64,000 bases of DNA from CADEFX01 sp963840425 (GTDB taxonomy: Bacteria > Pseudomonadota > Alphaproteobacteria > Rhizobiales > Hyphomicrobiaceae). Below are positions 33,553 to 42,712 of the stretch, one piece after another (position 1 is the first letter of the stretch; each line of letters starts with the position of its first letter). The position numbers and the translations under genes were made by a program. The stretch is from positions 62,001-126,000 of the forward strand of contig CAWIYZ010000010.1 of NCBI GenBank assembly GCA_963840425.1, in the 5' to 3' direction. Below the pieces are notes generated by a model. The model was not told where the DNA came from and ran no database searches. It saw only the letters and a list, made by a program, of their open reading frames with translations.

Positions 33553-35081
33553 TGGACATCCGCGCCGCTGAGATCTCCTCGATCCTCAAGGAGCAGATCA
33601 AGAATTTCGGCAAGGAGGCCGAGGTTTCCGAGATCGGCCAGGTGCTATCGGTTGGCGACGGCATCGCTCGCGTCTACGGCCTGGACAACGTGCAGGCCGG
33701 CGAGATGGTCGAGTTTCCGGGCGGCATCCGCGGCATGGCCTTGAACCTCGAGGCCGACAACGTTGGCATCGTGATCTTCGGCGATGACCGCAGCATCAAG
33801 GAAGGCGATACCGTCAAGCGCACCGGCGCCATCGTCGAGGTGCCGGTCGGCAAGGGCCTGCTTGGCCGCGTTGTGGATGGCCTGGGCAATCCCATTGACG
33901 GCAAGGGCCCGATCAAGGCTACCGAACGCCGCCGCGTCGACGTCAAGGCGCCCGGCATCATCCCGAGAAAGTCGGTGCACGAGCCGATGGCCACCGGCCT
34001 CAAGGCTATCGATGCCCTGATCCCGATCGGCCGCGGCCAGCGCGAGCTCATCATCGGCGACCGCCAGACCGGCAAGACCGCCGTCGCCCTAGACACCATC
34101 CTCAACCAGAAGCCACTCAACCAGGGCAACGACGAGAGCCAGAAGCTCTACTGCGTCTACGTTGCAGTCGGCCAGAAGCGCTCCACTGTCGCCCAGTTCG
34201 TGAAGGCGCTGGAGGAGAATGGCGCGCTCGAGTATTCGATCGTGGTCGCCGCGACGGCGTCCGAGCCCGCGCCCTTGCAGTTCCTGGCTCCCTTCTCCGG
34301 CTGCGCCATGGGCGAGTACTTCCGCGACAACGGCATGCACGCCGTCATCATCTACGACGACCTCTCCAAGCAGGCTGTCGCTTATCGCCAGATGTCACTG
34401 CTGCTGCGCCGCCCGCCAGGCCGCGAGGCCTATCCCGGCGACGTGTTCTATCTCCACTCGCGCCTGCTCGAGCGCGCCGCCAAGATGGGCGACGGCGCCG
34501 GCAAGGGCTCGCTCACTGCGCTGCCCATCATCGAGACCCAGGCCAACGACGTGTCGGCCTACATTCCCACCAATGTCATTTCCATCACCGACGGCCAGAT
34601 CTTCCTCGAGACGGATCTCTTCTACCAAGGCATCCGGCCGGCCGTGAACGTCGGCCTCTCGGTGTCCCGCGTGGGCTCCTCGGCTCAGACCAAGGCCATG
34701 AAGAAGGTGGCTGGACGCATCAAGGGCGAGTTGGCGCAGTACCGCGAGATGGCCGCCTTCGCCCAGTTCGGCTCCGACCTCGACGCCACCACGCAGCGCC
34801 TGTTGAACCGCGGCGCGCGGCTCACCGAGCTTTTGAAGCAGGGCCAGTTCTCGCCGCTCAAGATGGAGGAGCAGGTCTGCGTCATCTTCGCCGGAGTCAA
34901 CGGCTTTTGCGATCACATGTCGATCGACAAGGTCAAGCCCTTCGAGGACGCGTTGCTGGCCAATCTGAGAAACCAGAACTCAGCCGTTCTCAAGGATATC
35001 CGCGACAGCAAGGACCTCTCCGACGCAACCTCGACCAAGCTCACGGGCATCGTGGAGCAGGTCGCCAAGCAGTTCGCTTAG
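33552..35081 (+). CDS. atpA: ATP synthase F1 alpha subunit
   Basis: A 509-residue non-catalytic nucleotide-binding subunit. P-loop G-D-R-Q-T-G-K-T is at 169-176, followed by the alpha-specific P-I-G-R-G-Q-R-E-L. The signature P-A-V-N-V-G-L-S-V-S-R-V-G-S lies in the C-terminal third. Full length and collinear with homologs. It is translationally coupled to atpH; a strong hairpin follows in the gap before atpG. Confidence 0.98.
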   Translation: MDIRAAEISSILKEQIKNFGKEAEVSEIGQVLSVGDGIARVYGLDNVQAGEMVEFPGGIRGMALNLEADNVGIVIFGDDRSIKEGDTVKRTGAIVEVPVGKGLLGRVVDGLGNPIDGKGPIKATERRRVDVKAPGIIPRKSVHEPMATGLKAIDALIPIGRGQRELIIGDRQTGKTAVALDTILNQKPLNQGNDESQKLYCVYVAVGQKRSTVAQFVKALEENGALEYSIVVAATASEPAPLQFLAPFSGCAMGEYFRDNGMHAVIIYDDLSKQAVAYRQMSLLLRRPPGREAYPGDVFYLHSRLLERAAKMGDGAGKGSLTALPIIETQANDVSAYIPTNVISITDGQIFLETDLFYQGIRPAVNVGLSVSRVGSSAQTKAMKKVAGRIKGELAQYREMAAFAQFGSDLDATTQRLLNRGARLTELLKQGQFSPLKMEEQVCVIFAGVNGFCDHMSIDKVKPFEDALLANLRNQNSAVLKDIRDSKDLSDATSTKLTGIVEQVAKQFA

Positions 35082-35093
35082 TTGAGTTGAATC

Positions 35094-35115
35094 GCGGCCG
35101 GGATTTCCCGGCCGC
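35094..35115 (+). terminator. Strong hairpin between atpA and atpG
   Basis: GCGGCCGGGA (35094-35103), TT, TCCCGGCCGC (35106-35115): a perfect 10-bp stem without a following T-run. It is therefore more likely a partial attenuator or mRNA-processing/stability element than a full terminator, since atpG, atpD and atpC must be expressed beyond it. It may help set subunit stoichiometry. Confidence 0.5.
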
Positions 35116-35135
35116 TCACTTCTGCGAAGGCTCCC

Positions 35136-36020
35136 ATGGCCTCACTGAAAGACATGCGCAACCGCATCGCCTCGGTGAAGGCGACGCGGAAGATCACAAA
35201 AGCCATGCAGATGGTGGCCGCCGCCAAGCTGCGCCGCGCGCAGGAGGCTGCCACCGCCGCGCGTCCCTATGCCGAGCGCATGGCGCGCGTGCTGGCCAAC
35301 GTCAATGCACGTGTCGCCAGCCGGGAGGGCGCCTCCCCATTGCTGGTCGGCACCGGCAAGGATCAGGTGCATCTGCTCGTTGTCATGACCGCCGAGCGCG
35401 GCTTGTGCGGCGGCTTCAACTCCAGCATCGCGCGCCTCGCGCGAGCCGACGTCCAGCGCCTGGCCAGGGACGGCAAGACCATCAAGATCATGAGCGTTGG
35501 TCGCAAGGGCTACGATAACCTGCGGCGCGACCTCGGCAAGCAGGTGGTCGATCGCATCGACTTCAAAGGCGTCAAGCAACTGGCCTTCGCCCATGCCGAG
35601 GATATCGCGCGCAAGATCCTCGCCATGTTCGACGCCGGCGAGTTCGACATCTGTACGATCTATTTCTCCGAGTTCAAGTCGGTCATCGCCCAGAAGCCGA
35701 CCGCCCTCCAGCTCATCCCCGCCAGCCTGCCCGAGACCAAACCCAGCGAAGGCAACAATGCCCAAGGCGTCTACGAGTATGAGCCGAGCGAGGAGGAGAT
35801 CCTGGGCTATCTTCTGGCGCGCAATATCGCCACCCAGATCTTCCGTGGCCTGCTCGAGAACGCAGCGTCCGAGCAGGGCGCCCGCATGACCGCCATGGAC
35901 AATGCCACCCGTAACGCCGGCGACATGATCAACAAGCTGACCATCCGCTACAACCGCCAGCGCCAGGCCAACATCACCAAGGAGCTGATCGAGATCATCT
36001 CCGGCGCCGAGGCGCTCTGA
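35136..36020 (+). CDS. atpG: ATP synthase F1 gamma subunit
   Basis: A 294-residue rotor shaft subunit. The N-terminal coiled-coil helix M-A-S-L-K-D-M-R-N-R-I-A-S-V-K-A-T and K-I-T-K-A-M-Q-M-V-A-A-A-K-L match the family; the C-terminal helix N-A-T-R-N-A-G-D-M-I-N-K-L-T-I-R-Y-N-R-Q-R-Q-A-N-I-T is the signature. A D-R-I-D-F-K-G region lies in the Rossmann-like middle. Full length, third gene of the operon. Confidence 0.97.
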   Translation: MASLKDMRNRIASVKATRKITKAMQMVAAAKLRRAQEAATAARPYAERMARVLANVNARVASREGASPLLVGTGKDQVHLLVVMTAERGLCGGFNSSIARLARADVQRLARDGKTIKIMSVGRKGYDNLRRDLGKQVVDRIDFKGVKQLAFAHAEDIARKILAMFDAGEFDICTIYFSEFKSVIAQKPTALQLIPASLPETKPSEGNNAQGVYEYEPSEEEILGYLLARNIATQIFRGLLENAASEQGARMTAMDNATRNAGDMINKLTIRYNRQRQANITKELIEIISGAEAL

Positions 36021-36048
36021 ACCCAAGTTTGAGGACGAGGAACGAGAC

Positions 36049-37485
36049 ATGGCTACGAACAAGGTCGGAAAAATCCGCCAGGTGATGGGCGCCGTCGTCG
36101 ACGTGCAGTTCGACGGACACCTGCCCGAGATCCTGAACGCGCTGGAAACCAACAATCATGGCCAGCGCCTGGTGCTCGAGGTGGCCCAGCACCTCGGCGA
36201 GAACACGGTGCGCACCGTGGCCATGGACAGCTCCGAGGGTCTTGTGCGTGGCCAGGACGTGTCCGACACCGGCCAGCCCATCGCGGTGCCAGTGGGCGAT
36301 GAATGTCTCGGTCGCATCATGAACGTGATCGGCGAGCCGGTCGACGAGGCCGGCCCCATCAAGACTGCGGCCAAGCGCGCCATCCACCAGCCGGCACCAA
36401 GCTTCGCCGACCAGTCGACGGAGGCCGCGATCCTGGTCACCGGCATCAAGGTCGTGGACCTGCTCGCGCCTTACGCCAAGGGCGGCAAGATCGGCTTGTT
36501 CGGCGGTGCTGGCGTGGGCAAGACGGTGCTGATCATGGAGCTGATCAACAACGTCGCCAAGGCGCACGGCGGCTACTCGGTGTTCGCCGGCGTCGGCGAG
36601 CGCACGCGCGAGGGCAACGACCTCTATCACGAGATGATCGAGTTCAAGGTCAACCTCGATCCCAAGGAGCACGGCGGCTCCACCAAGGGCTCCAAGTGCG
36701 CGCTGGTCTACGGCCAGATGAACGAGCCGCCCGGCGCGCGCGCCCGCGTTGGTCTGTCGGGCCTCACGGTCGCCGAGCATTTCCGCGACCAGGGTCAGGA
36801 CGTGCTGTTCTTCGTCGACAACATCTTCCGCTTCACGCAGGCAGGCTCGGAAGTGTCGGCGCTACTCGGCCGCATTCCCTCCGCCGTCGGCTACCAGCCG
36901 ACGCTCGCCACCGACATGGGCGCCCTGCAGGAGCGCATCACCACCACCCAGAAAGGCTCGATCACCTCGGTGCAGGCCATCTACGTGCCGGCCGACGACC
37001 TGACCGACCCGGCGCCCGCGACGTCCTTCGCCCACCTTGACGCCACGACGGTGCTGTCGCGCGGCATTGCCGAGAAAGGCATTTACCCCGCCGTCGATCC
37101 TCTCGACTCCACCTCGCGCATCCTCGAGCCGCGCGTCGTCGGTGAGGAGCACTACCAGGTGGCGCGTCAGGTGCAGCAGATCCTGCAGAAGTACAAATCG
37201 CTGCAGGACATCATTGCCATTCTCGGCATGGACGAGCTCTCCGAGGAGGACAAGATGACGGTCGCCCGCGCCCGCAAGATCGAGCGCTTCCTGTCGCAAC
37301 CCTTCCACGTCGCCGAGGTCTTCACCGGCTCGCCCGGCAAGCTCGTGTCGATCCAAGACACCATCAAGGGCTTCAAGGGCCTGTGCAGCGGCGATTACGA
37401 CCATCTGCCCGAGCAGGCCTTTTATATGGTGGGTACCATCGAGGAGGCGGTTGCCAAGGCAGAGAAGCTGGCTGAGGCTGCCTGA
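36049..37485 (+). CDS. atpD: ATP synthase F1 beta subunit
   Basis: A 478-residue catalytic subunit. Walker A G-G-A-G-V-G-K-T is at 152-159, the catalytic glutamate lies in G-E-R-T-R-E-G-N-D, and Walker B is V-L-F-F-V-D-N-I-F-R. The ATPase alpha/beta signature is P-A-V-D-P-L-D-S-T-S and the DELSEED loop appears as D-E-L-S-E-E-D. Full length. Confidence 0.98.
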   Translation: MATNKVGKIRQVMGAVVDVQFDGHLPEILNALETNNHGQRLVLEVAQHLGENTVRTVAMDSSEGLVRGQDVSDTGQPIAVPVGDECLGRIMNVIGEPVDEAGPIKTAAKRAIHQPAPSFADQSTEAAILVTGIKVVDLLAPYAKGGKIGLFGGAGVGKTVLIMELINNVAKAHGGYSVFAGVGERTREGNDLYHEMIEFKVNLDPKEHGGSTKGSKCALVYGQMNEPPGARARVGLSGLTVAEHFRDQGQDVLFFVDNIFRFTQAGSEVSALLGRIPSAVGYQPTLATDMGALQERITTTQKGSITSVQAIYVPADDLTDPAPATSFAHLDATTVLSRGIAEKGIYPAVDPLDSTSRILEPRVVGEEHYQVARQVQQILQKYKSLQDIIAILGMDELSEEDKMTVARARKIERFLSQPFHVAEVFTGSPGKLVSIQDTIKGFKGLCSGDYDHLPEQAFYMVGTIEEAVAKAEKLAEAA

Positions 37486-37511
37486 TCCAATCCTCAGATG
37501 GAGAAGGCCAA

Positions 37512-37748
37512 ATGGCAGCAGAATTCGGCTCGTGCTGTGAGATGCTCAAGGACGCGATGTCTGACCAGGAGTTCGATCCTCTCATTGCCGTCGGCGAGGA
37601 CGGCATTCTCTACATGTCGGTCGGACTGGTCGAGGATGAGCAGAACGAGCCCAACATGGTCGATTACCCGCTGATGTTCTGCCCGTTCTGCGGCACCGGC
37701 GTGCAGACCGAGGCGGAGATCGACGCCAAAGGCGGCGCCAGACCCTGA
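37512..37748 (+). CDS. Small CPFCG-containing protein inside the atp operon
   Basis: A 78-residue protein starting 26 bases after atpD and ending 45 bases before atpC, on the same strand, so it is in the operon. Features: an early G-S-C-C-E-M-L-K-D-A-M pair of cysteines, a predicted beta stretch (G-I-L-Y-M-S-V-G-L-V) and C-P-F-C-G-T-G-V-Q near the C-terminus, a half zinc-ribbon knuckle. Four cysteines in all could bind one metal. It is not an ATP synthase subunit known to me; function unknown. Confidence 0.75.
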   Translation: MAAEFGSCCEMLKDAMSDQEFDPLIAVGEDGILYMSVGLVEDEQNEPNMVDYPLMFCPFCGTGVQTEAEIDAKGGARP

Positions 37749-37793
37749 CGGCGCGCAACGCTCTGACACCAAGAGGATCGAAAGCAGCAGTTC

Positions 37794-38183
37794 ATGGCAG
37801 GCACCTTCAAGTTCGAGCTCGTGAGTCCTGAGCGCATCCTGATTTCGGCCGACGTCGAGCAGGTGATCGTGCCTGGCATGGAAGGGCAGTTCACGGTCTT
37901 CGCCGGCCACGCGCCGGTCATTTCGACCCTGCGGCCCGGCATCCTCGATGCTCAGATCGAGGGTGGCCGCCGCCGTGTGTTCGTGCGCGGCGGCTTCGCC
38001 GAGGTGGAGCCAGACCGTGTGACGGTGCTGGCTCAGCACCTTCTCGACCTCGACAACCTGGATGCAGGCCACCTCGCCCAAGAGCTGCAATCGGCCGAGC
38101 AGATGCTGGCCGATGCCAAGGACGATGCCGCCCGCATGGTCTCAGGCGAAGCCGTCGAGCAATTGAAGGCCTTGCGGGCGTAA
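37794..38183 (+). CDS. atpC: ATP synthase F1 epsilon subunit
   Basis: A 129-residue subunit. The N-terminal beta-sandwich is clear: F-K-F-E-L-V-S-P-E-R, V-I-V-P-G-M-E-G-Q-F-T-V-F-A-G-H-A-P, L-R-P-G-I-L and V-R-G-G-F-A-E-V. The C-terminal helical hairpin that regulates ATP hydrolysis follows at about 95-129. The length is near the usual 130-140. It closes the operon and converges on an RppH gene 46 bases away. Confidence 0.95.
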   Translation: MAGTFKFELVSPERILISADVEQVIVPGMEGQFTVFAGHAPVISTLRPGILDAQIEGGRRRVFVRGGFAEVEPDRVTVLAQHLLDLDNLDAGHLAQELQSAEQMLADAKDDAARMVSGEAVEQLKALRA

Positions 38184-38229
38184 TCCGCAGCGTGTCGGGG
38201 ATGATGCCGAAATCGAGGCTGCCGTCGTC

Positions 38230-38754
38230 TCAGACCAGCAGATGACCGAACTCGTCGGCCAGCGCGTCGTAGACTGGCCGTTTGAACGGCAGGATCAGGC
38301 CCGGCAGCTCTGCCATGCGCGCCCAGCGCCAAGCGTCGAATTCGGCCTTGTGCCCACCGCGCGCGCTGATGTCGATCTCGCTATCATTGCCCGTGAAACG
38401 CATGGCGAACCACTTCTGCTTTTGTCCGCGGTAGCGCCCCTTGAGAGCCACGCCCATCAGATGCTCGGGCAGCTCATAGGTCAGCCAATCGGCAGCTTCG
38501 GCCACGATTTCGACCGAGGTCACCCCGGTTTCCTCCTCGAGCTCGCGCAACGCGGCCTGCCCGGGATCCTCGCCGAGCGAGATGCCGCCCTGCGGCATCT
38601 GCCAAATGGACGCAGACTTGTCGCCGACCCACTTGGGCAGCCGCCGGCCGATCCAGACCAGGCCGCGTGCATTGATCAGCATGATGCCGGCGCAAGGGCG
38701 CAACGGCAGCGGACGGCGGGTTGCGGTGGCGGCAGGCTGCATGGCTTTCATCAT
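38230..38754 (-). CDS. rppH: Nudix hydrolase, RNA pyrophosphohydrolase RppH (copy 1)
   Basis: About 174 residues. RppH removes pyrophosphate from 5'-triphosphate mRNA to start decay. The Nudix box G-x5-E-x7-REUxEExGU is complete: G-G-I-S-L-G-E-D-P-G-Q-A-A-L-R-E-L-E-E-E. The RppH lead L-R-P-C-A-G-I-M-L-I-N-A-R-G-L-V-W-I-G-R-R and W-Q-M-P-Q-G-G precede it. The start (ATG 38754 or 38751) has no clear ribosome site. A second paralog lies just upstream. Confidence 0.88.
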   Translation of the reverse strand: MMKAMQPAATATRRPLPLRPCAGIMLINARGLVWIGRRLPKWVGDKSASIWQMPQGGISLGEDPGQAALRELEEETGVTSVEIVAEAADWLTYELPEHLMGVALKGRYRGQKQKWFAMRFTGNDSEIDISARGGHKAEFDAWRWARMAELPGLILPFKRPVYDALADEFGHLLV

Positions 38755-38898
38755 CAATCGAGTGTCGCTGATTCACCTGAGCATTGACCAGCTTTTCTCG
38801 CCGAATGACGATACGACGCGAATCTTGCGTGGTTATGATGCCTCATCATCGATGTGAAATTATGGTTAGCGACGTCTCATGCGCAGAGTGCGTCGCTC

Positions 38899-39420
38899 TC
38901 AGTCGTGGAGCGGCCGGGCCAGGTGCGCAAACGCCTCGACGACTTGCGCGTAGACCTCGCGCTTGAAGGGCACGATCAGCTCGGTCAGCTCGCCGATCGG
39001 CGCCCACTTCCACGCATCGAACTCCGCGTTGGCTCCCGACAAAGGCGAGATATCGATCTCGCTGTCATCACCCAGGAAGCGGAACGCGAACCACACTTGC
39101 GCTTGGCCGCGATAGCGCCCACCCCAGGCCTTGCCGATCAGCTCCGGCGGCAGGTCGTAGGTGTACCACTGCGGCGACTGCGCCAGGATCTCGATCGAGC
39201 ACATGCCGGTCTCTTCGCGTAGCTCGCGCAGGGCCGCCAGGGCCGGGTCCTCGCCCTCATCGATGCCACCCTGTGGCATCTGCCACCAGTTGCCCTGCCC
39301 CTCGTTGTGATGCTGGGCTTCCACCCGCCGCCCCACCCACACATCACCGGCGCGATTGATCGCCATGACGCCGACGCAAGGCCGATACGGCAGCAGGTTG
39401 TTTGGCCCTGTTTCAGGCAC
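38899..39420 (-). CDS. rppH: Nudix hydrolase, RNA pyrophosphohydrolase RppH (copy 2)
   Basis: About 173 residues from a GTG at 39420 (GAGGAG upstream); an ATG at 39444 is possible. The sequence L-P-Y-R-P-C-V-G-V-M-A-I-N-R-A-G-D-V-W-V-G-R-R and N-W-W-Q-M-P-Q-G-G-I-D-E-G-E-D-P-A-L-A-A with R-E-L-R-E-E-T-G is closer to canonical alphaproteobacterial RppH/IalA than copy 1. It lies downstream of ctpA, the usual location. The divergent polysaccharide deacetylase gene often found between them is absent. Confidence 0.9.
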   Translation of the reverse strand: MPETGPNNLLPYRPCVGVMAINRAGDVWVGRRVEAQHHNEGQGNWWQMPQGGIDEGEDPALAALRELREETGMCSIEILAQSPQWYTYDLPPELIGKAWGGRYRGQAQVWFAFRFLGDDSEIDISPLSGANAEFDAWKWAPIGELTELIVPFKREVYAQVVEAFAHLARPLHD

Positions 39421-39517
39421 GGAGCGCAAACTCCTCGGGCCCATGTGCGGCCCTGAAAGACGTTGGGCGCCCTGCGGCGCCCAACCTCATCTCAAATCGG
39501 CTTCACATCTCCGGCCG

Positions 39518-40888
39518 CTATTGCTTCTGCGTCTCGCCGGCCGGCTGCCCCTGCTGCTCGTTTGCCTGCGGCTGCGGCGCCGGCGGTTCCGTCACCTCGC
39601 CACGCAGGAGCTTGAAGGCGAACTGCAGTTGCGTGTCCTTCTCGGGCTCCTTGGGCACATAAGCCGACGAACCCAACTCTTCCTTCTTGTCCTTGCCGAT
39701 GTCGCCTTTGAGGTGCCCGCGCAGGCTGGCCTCGCCGCGCGGCCTCTCGGCGGCCGACTTGGGCTTGAGCTCGGGTGGCAGCTCCTGCTCGATGGCGATG
39801 TCGGGATCGATCCCCTTGGCCTGGATCGACCGGCCCGACGGCGTGTAATACCGCGCCGTTGTCAACCTGATAGCACCGTTCTGGCCCAGCGGGATGATGG
39901 TCTGCACCGAGCCCTTGCCGAACGAGCGGCTGCCGATCACGGTGGCACGCTTGTGGTCCTGCAGCGCCCCGGCCACGATCTCCGACGCCGACGCCGATCC
40001 GCCGTTGATGAGCACCAGGATCTTCTTGCCTTCGGTGATGTCGCCCGGCCGCGCATTGGAGCGTTGCGTCTCCTCGAGGTTGCGGCCCTTCGTCAGCACG
40101 ATAGCGCCCTTCTCGAGGAAGTCGTCGGACACCGCGATCGCCTGGTCGAGCAGTCCGCCAGGATTGTTCCTGAGATCGATGACATAGCCCTTGAGGTTCT
40201 TGCCGATCGACTTCTTCAGACCATCGATCGCCTTGACCAGATTGGAATGCGTTTGCTCGTTGAAGGTGGAGACCTTGACGTAGATGATGTCGCCTTCCGC
40301 ACGAGCCTTGATGGCGTTGATGCGGATCACGTCGCGCACGATTTTCACGTCGAACGGGTCGTCCTTGCCCTTGCGCACGATCGTCAGCGTGATCGGCGTG
40401 TTGACTGGCCCGCGCATCTTCTCGACTGCCTGCTCGAGCGTCAGGCCGACGATCTGGTCGCCGTCGAGATGCGTGATGAGGTCGTTGGCCTGCAAGCCGG
40501 CCTTGGCCGCGGGCGTATCGTCAATGGGCGACACCACCTTGACGATACCGGTTTCCATCGTGACCTCGATGCCGAGGCCGCCGAACTCTCCGCGCGTTTG
40601 CACCTGCATGTCGCGGAAATGCTTGGGGTTAAGGTAGGCGGAGTGCGGGTCGAGCGCCGCCAGCATGCCATTGATGGCACTGTCGATCAGCATCGAGTCG
40701 TCCGGCTTCTCCACATAGTCGGAGCGCACGCGCTCCAACACGTCGCCGAAAAGGTCGAGCTGCTTGTAGATCTCGGCGTTGCCGGAGGTGGCAGAGTAGG
40801 TCCGTGTCACATTCAAGACCGTAGTCAAACCCGCCAGCGCCGCCAGCATCACGAACGTCCAGAAAGCATAGTCGTGTTTGCGCTTCAT
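39518..40888 (-). CDS. ctpA: Carboxyl-terminal processing protease (S41 family, CtpA)
   Basis: About 456 residues from the ATG at 40888, which overlaps the envC stop (ATGA). It has an N-terminal membrane anchor/signal (Y-A-F-W-T-F-V-M-L-A-A-L-A-G-L), a PDZ domain at about 95-175 (R-G-E-F-G-G-L-G-I-E-V) and an S41 domain with the Ser/Lys dyad: serine in N-G-G-S-A-S-A-S-E near 300 and lysine in S-R-S-F-G-K-G-S near 325. The C-terminal tail is Pro/Gln-rich. It cleaves periplasmic proteins, often cell-wall enzymes, fitting the envC partner. Confidence 0.93.
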   Translation of the reverse strand: MKRKHDYAFWTFVMLAALAGLTTVLNVTRTYSATSGNAEIYKQLDLFGDVLERVRSDYVEKPDDSMLIDSAINGMLAALDPHSAYLNPKHFRDMQVQTRGEFGGLGIEVTMETGIVKVVSPIDDTPAAKAGLQANDLITHLDGDQIVGLTLEQAVEKMRGPVNTPITLTIVRKGKDDPFDVKIVRDVIRINAIKARAEGDIIYVKVSTFNEQTHSNLVKAIDGLKKSIGKNLKGYVIDLRNNPGGLLDQAIAVSDDFLEKGAIVLTKGRNLEETQRSNARPGDITEGKKILVLINGGSASASEIVAGALQDHKRATVIGSRSFGKGSVQTIIPLGQNGAIRLTTARYYTPSGRSIQAKGIDPDIAIEQELPPELKPKSAAERPRGEASLRGHLKGDIGKDKKEELGSSAYVPKEPEKDTQLQFAFKLLRGEVTEPPAPQPQANEQQGQPAGETQKQ

Positions 40889-42316
40889 CCTTGCACCTTT
40901 TGCGATCCCGCCGCCCACCATGGTTCTGGATCAATCGGCTTGCTGTCTTTTCGGAACTCGATATAGAGCACCGGAGCGTTACCCTGTGTATTGGACTTTT
41001 GGGCTTTGGGTGCCGCACTCATTTGTCCCACCGGCTCCCCGGTCAGGACGAATTGGCCGAGCTGTACATCGATCTGCGATAATCCCGCCAATAGAATATG
41101 ATAGCCATCGCCCGCATTTATGATCAAGAGCTGTCCGAAGGTTCTGAACTCGCCTGCGAACACAATCCAGCCATCACACGGAGAAGTGACCTGGGCGCCG
41201 TGACGGGTTTCCAGCACCAGGCCCTTTGATTGCCCCCCATATTGGGTCTTGTCGCCGAAAGTCAAAACCCGCCGCCCTTGCGCGGGTAGCAGCACCAGCC
41301 CTTTGGCGCGATTGAACGGCACCGCCGGCTTGATGCGGCCGGGATTGAGGCTGGCGATCTTCGTTCCTTGCGGGGCAAGCTCGATGGCTGCGGGCACGCC
41401 CCCCGCTTTCTTGCCGGTGAGGACATTCGGATCGGCCAGCAGCGAGGCCGATGGCACGACCAGGTTCGCCTCCGGCAGGGCCGCCACTTCGAGCCGCGCG
41501 GACGCGGCCGTTCCGGCGCCGGCATCGGCCGCCGGCTGCGTGTCCTGCCCTGTGTGCGCGGCCACCGCCTTGTCGAGCCGCGTGATCAGCTCGTTGAGAT
41601 CGGTGACGTTGCGGGCAATCTCGACGGCCTCGCGGCGCACGCGATCGAGCTCGACCTGACGCTCGGCCAGCGACTGGCGCTTGCTCTCCATCAATTGCGC
41701 GAGGCGGGTACGCGAGTCGTTCAGACGCGTCGTCTCCGCTTTGAGCTTGTCGCCCTCGGTACGGATATCGGCCATGACTTCGCGCCAGATCGTTGAGGCG
41801 CCCTGCCAGGGCCATGGCCTGATCGCGCAGCTCGGGAAACGCCGTCGCGAGCATCATGGCGCTGCGCACCATCATCAGCGCATCCTCGCGCCGCGTGATC
41901 ATGACCGGCGGCGGATTGCGCCCCATGCGCTGCATGGCAGCGAGCAGGCGGGCTATTGAATCGTGCCGCTGCGCCAGCGACCCGCGCAGCATAGTCTCCT
42001 GTGCCTCGAGGTCGCCGAGCCGCGACTCGATGTGGGTCATCTGCGCCTCGCCCTTCTGAATGAGGCGCGCGGTCTCGACCAGGCTTGCGTTCAGCCGCTC
42101 CCGCTCGCCCTTGAGCTGGCCCAGGTCCGATGTGATGCCCTGCTCGCGCTGCTTGCGCTCGTCGAGATCCTGGCGACTCCTCTCGAGCTTGCGTTGTGCT
42201 TCGTCCTTGCTCTGGGCGGAAAGCGGCAGAGGCAACGCCAGACCGAGAGCGATCAGTCCGAGCAACGCTGGCGCGGCGAGCCTCCAAGGAGTTGGCGTCC
42301 CGGACCTGGTCCGCAT
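40885..42316 (-). pseudogene. envC: Murein hydrolase activator EnvC, with one frameshift
   Basis: EnvC-type proteins activate amidases that split septal peptidoglycan. From the ATG at 42316: signal peptide, then long coiled coils (S-K-D-E-A-Q-R-K-L-E-R-S-R-Q-D-L, L-K-G-E-R-E-R-L-N-A-S-L). The frame breaks at about 41776-41784 in ...L-N-D-L-A-R; removing one base gives V-M-A-D-I-R-T-E-G-D-K-L-K. The second part has more coiled coil, a linker, and the LytM/M23 domain (R-H-G-A-Q-V-T-S-P-C-D-G-W-I-V-F-A-G, G-Y-H-I-L-L-A-G), lacking the metal-binding histidines as expected for EnvC. It is coupled to ctpA by ATGA. Confidence 0.85.
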
Positions 42317-42487
42317 TGCGGGTGTGGCCTCTGTCGGTCTAGCGGTCCCGGTTGGCGCCGGAGAAACCGCCGTTCCCCCAAGTCTTGTGCGGAAGATTAC
42401 GGCAATTGTAGTGCGGTGCAATGCATGAGGCGGGCTGCCGCCCGCTTCCCGGCCTGCGGACAGGCCAACCAATTGCTGGCAGTTGGG

Positions 42488-42503
42488 TTGAGAAATTGTT
42501 AAC
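42488..42503. promoter_or_regulatory. Near-consensus CtrA-type site upstream of envC
   Basis: TTGA (42488-42491), seven bases, TTAAC (42499-42503): one mismatch to TTAA-N7-TTAAC. It lies about 170 bases upstream of envC, adjacent to palindromic repeat copy 2. Together with the exact site before xerC it hints at cell-cycle control of division genes; motif evidence only. Confidence 0.3.
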
Positions 42504-42530
42504 AGGCTCAGCGAGAGCTGCGGGAGGCCG

Positions 42531-42697
42531 CTAGTGTGGTGGTTCCGAAGTTCGCCCTGTTCTCGCGGCTGGGCTGGTTGGCGAACTTAGGAACCTGAAC
42601 CACACTAGAATCATAGGCTTTGCTGGTGTCCTTTCGATCGCGAAGTTCGCTGAGAGGTCGCGACGGATGCTGACGAACTTCGCGATCGGGACACTAG
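42531..42697. repeat. Composite palindromic CTAGTGT element, copy 2 (inverted)
   Basis: Unit B-type hairpin 42531-42608 (arms CTAGTGTGGTGGTTCCGAAG and the inverted CTTAGGAACCTGAACCACAC...TAG), spacer AATCATAGGCTTTG, then unit A-type hairpin 42623-42697 (GATCGCGAAGTTCG ... CGAACTTCGCGATCGGGACA). Read on the minus strand the order A-spacer-B and the spacer CAAAGCCTATGATT match copies 1 and 3. Unit B here is a sequence variant. It fills most of the 396-base gap between envC and the HIG1-domain gene. Confidence 0.85.
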
Positions 42698-42712
42698 GAC
42701 CTTGGAGCTGCC

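Noticed and set aside
39356..40966. 536-codon open frame antisense to ctpA and rppH
   Set aside because: His/Arg/Leu-rich antisense translation without domains; the opposite strand holds well-defined genes.
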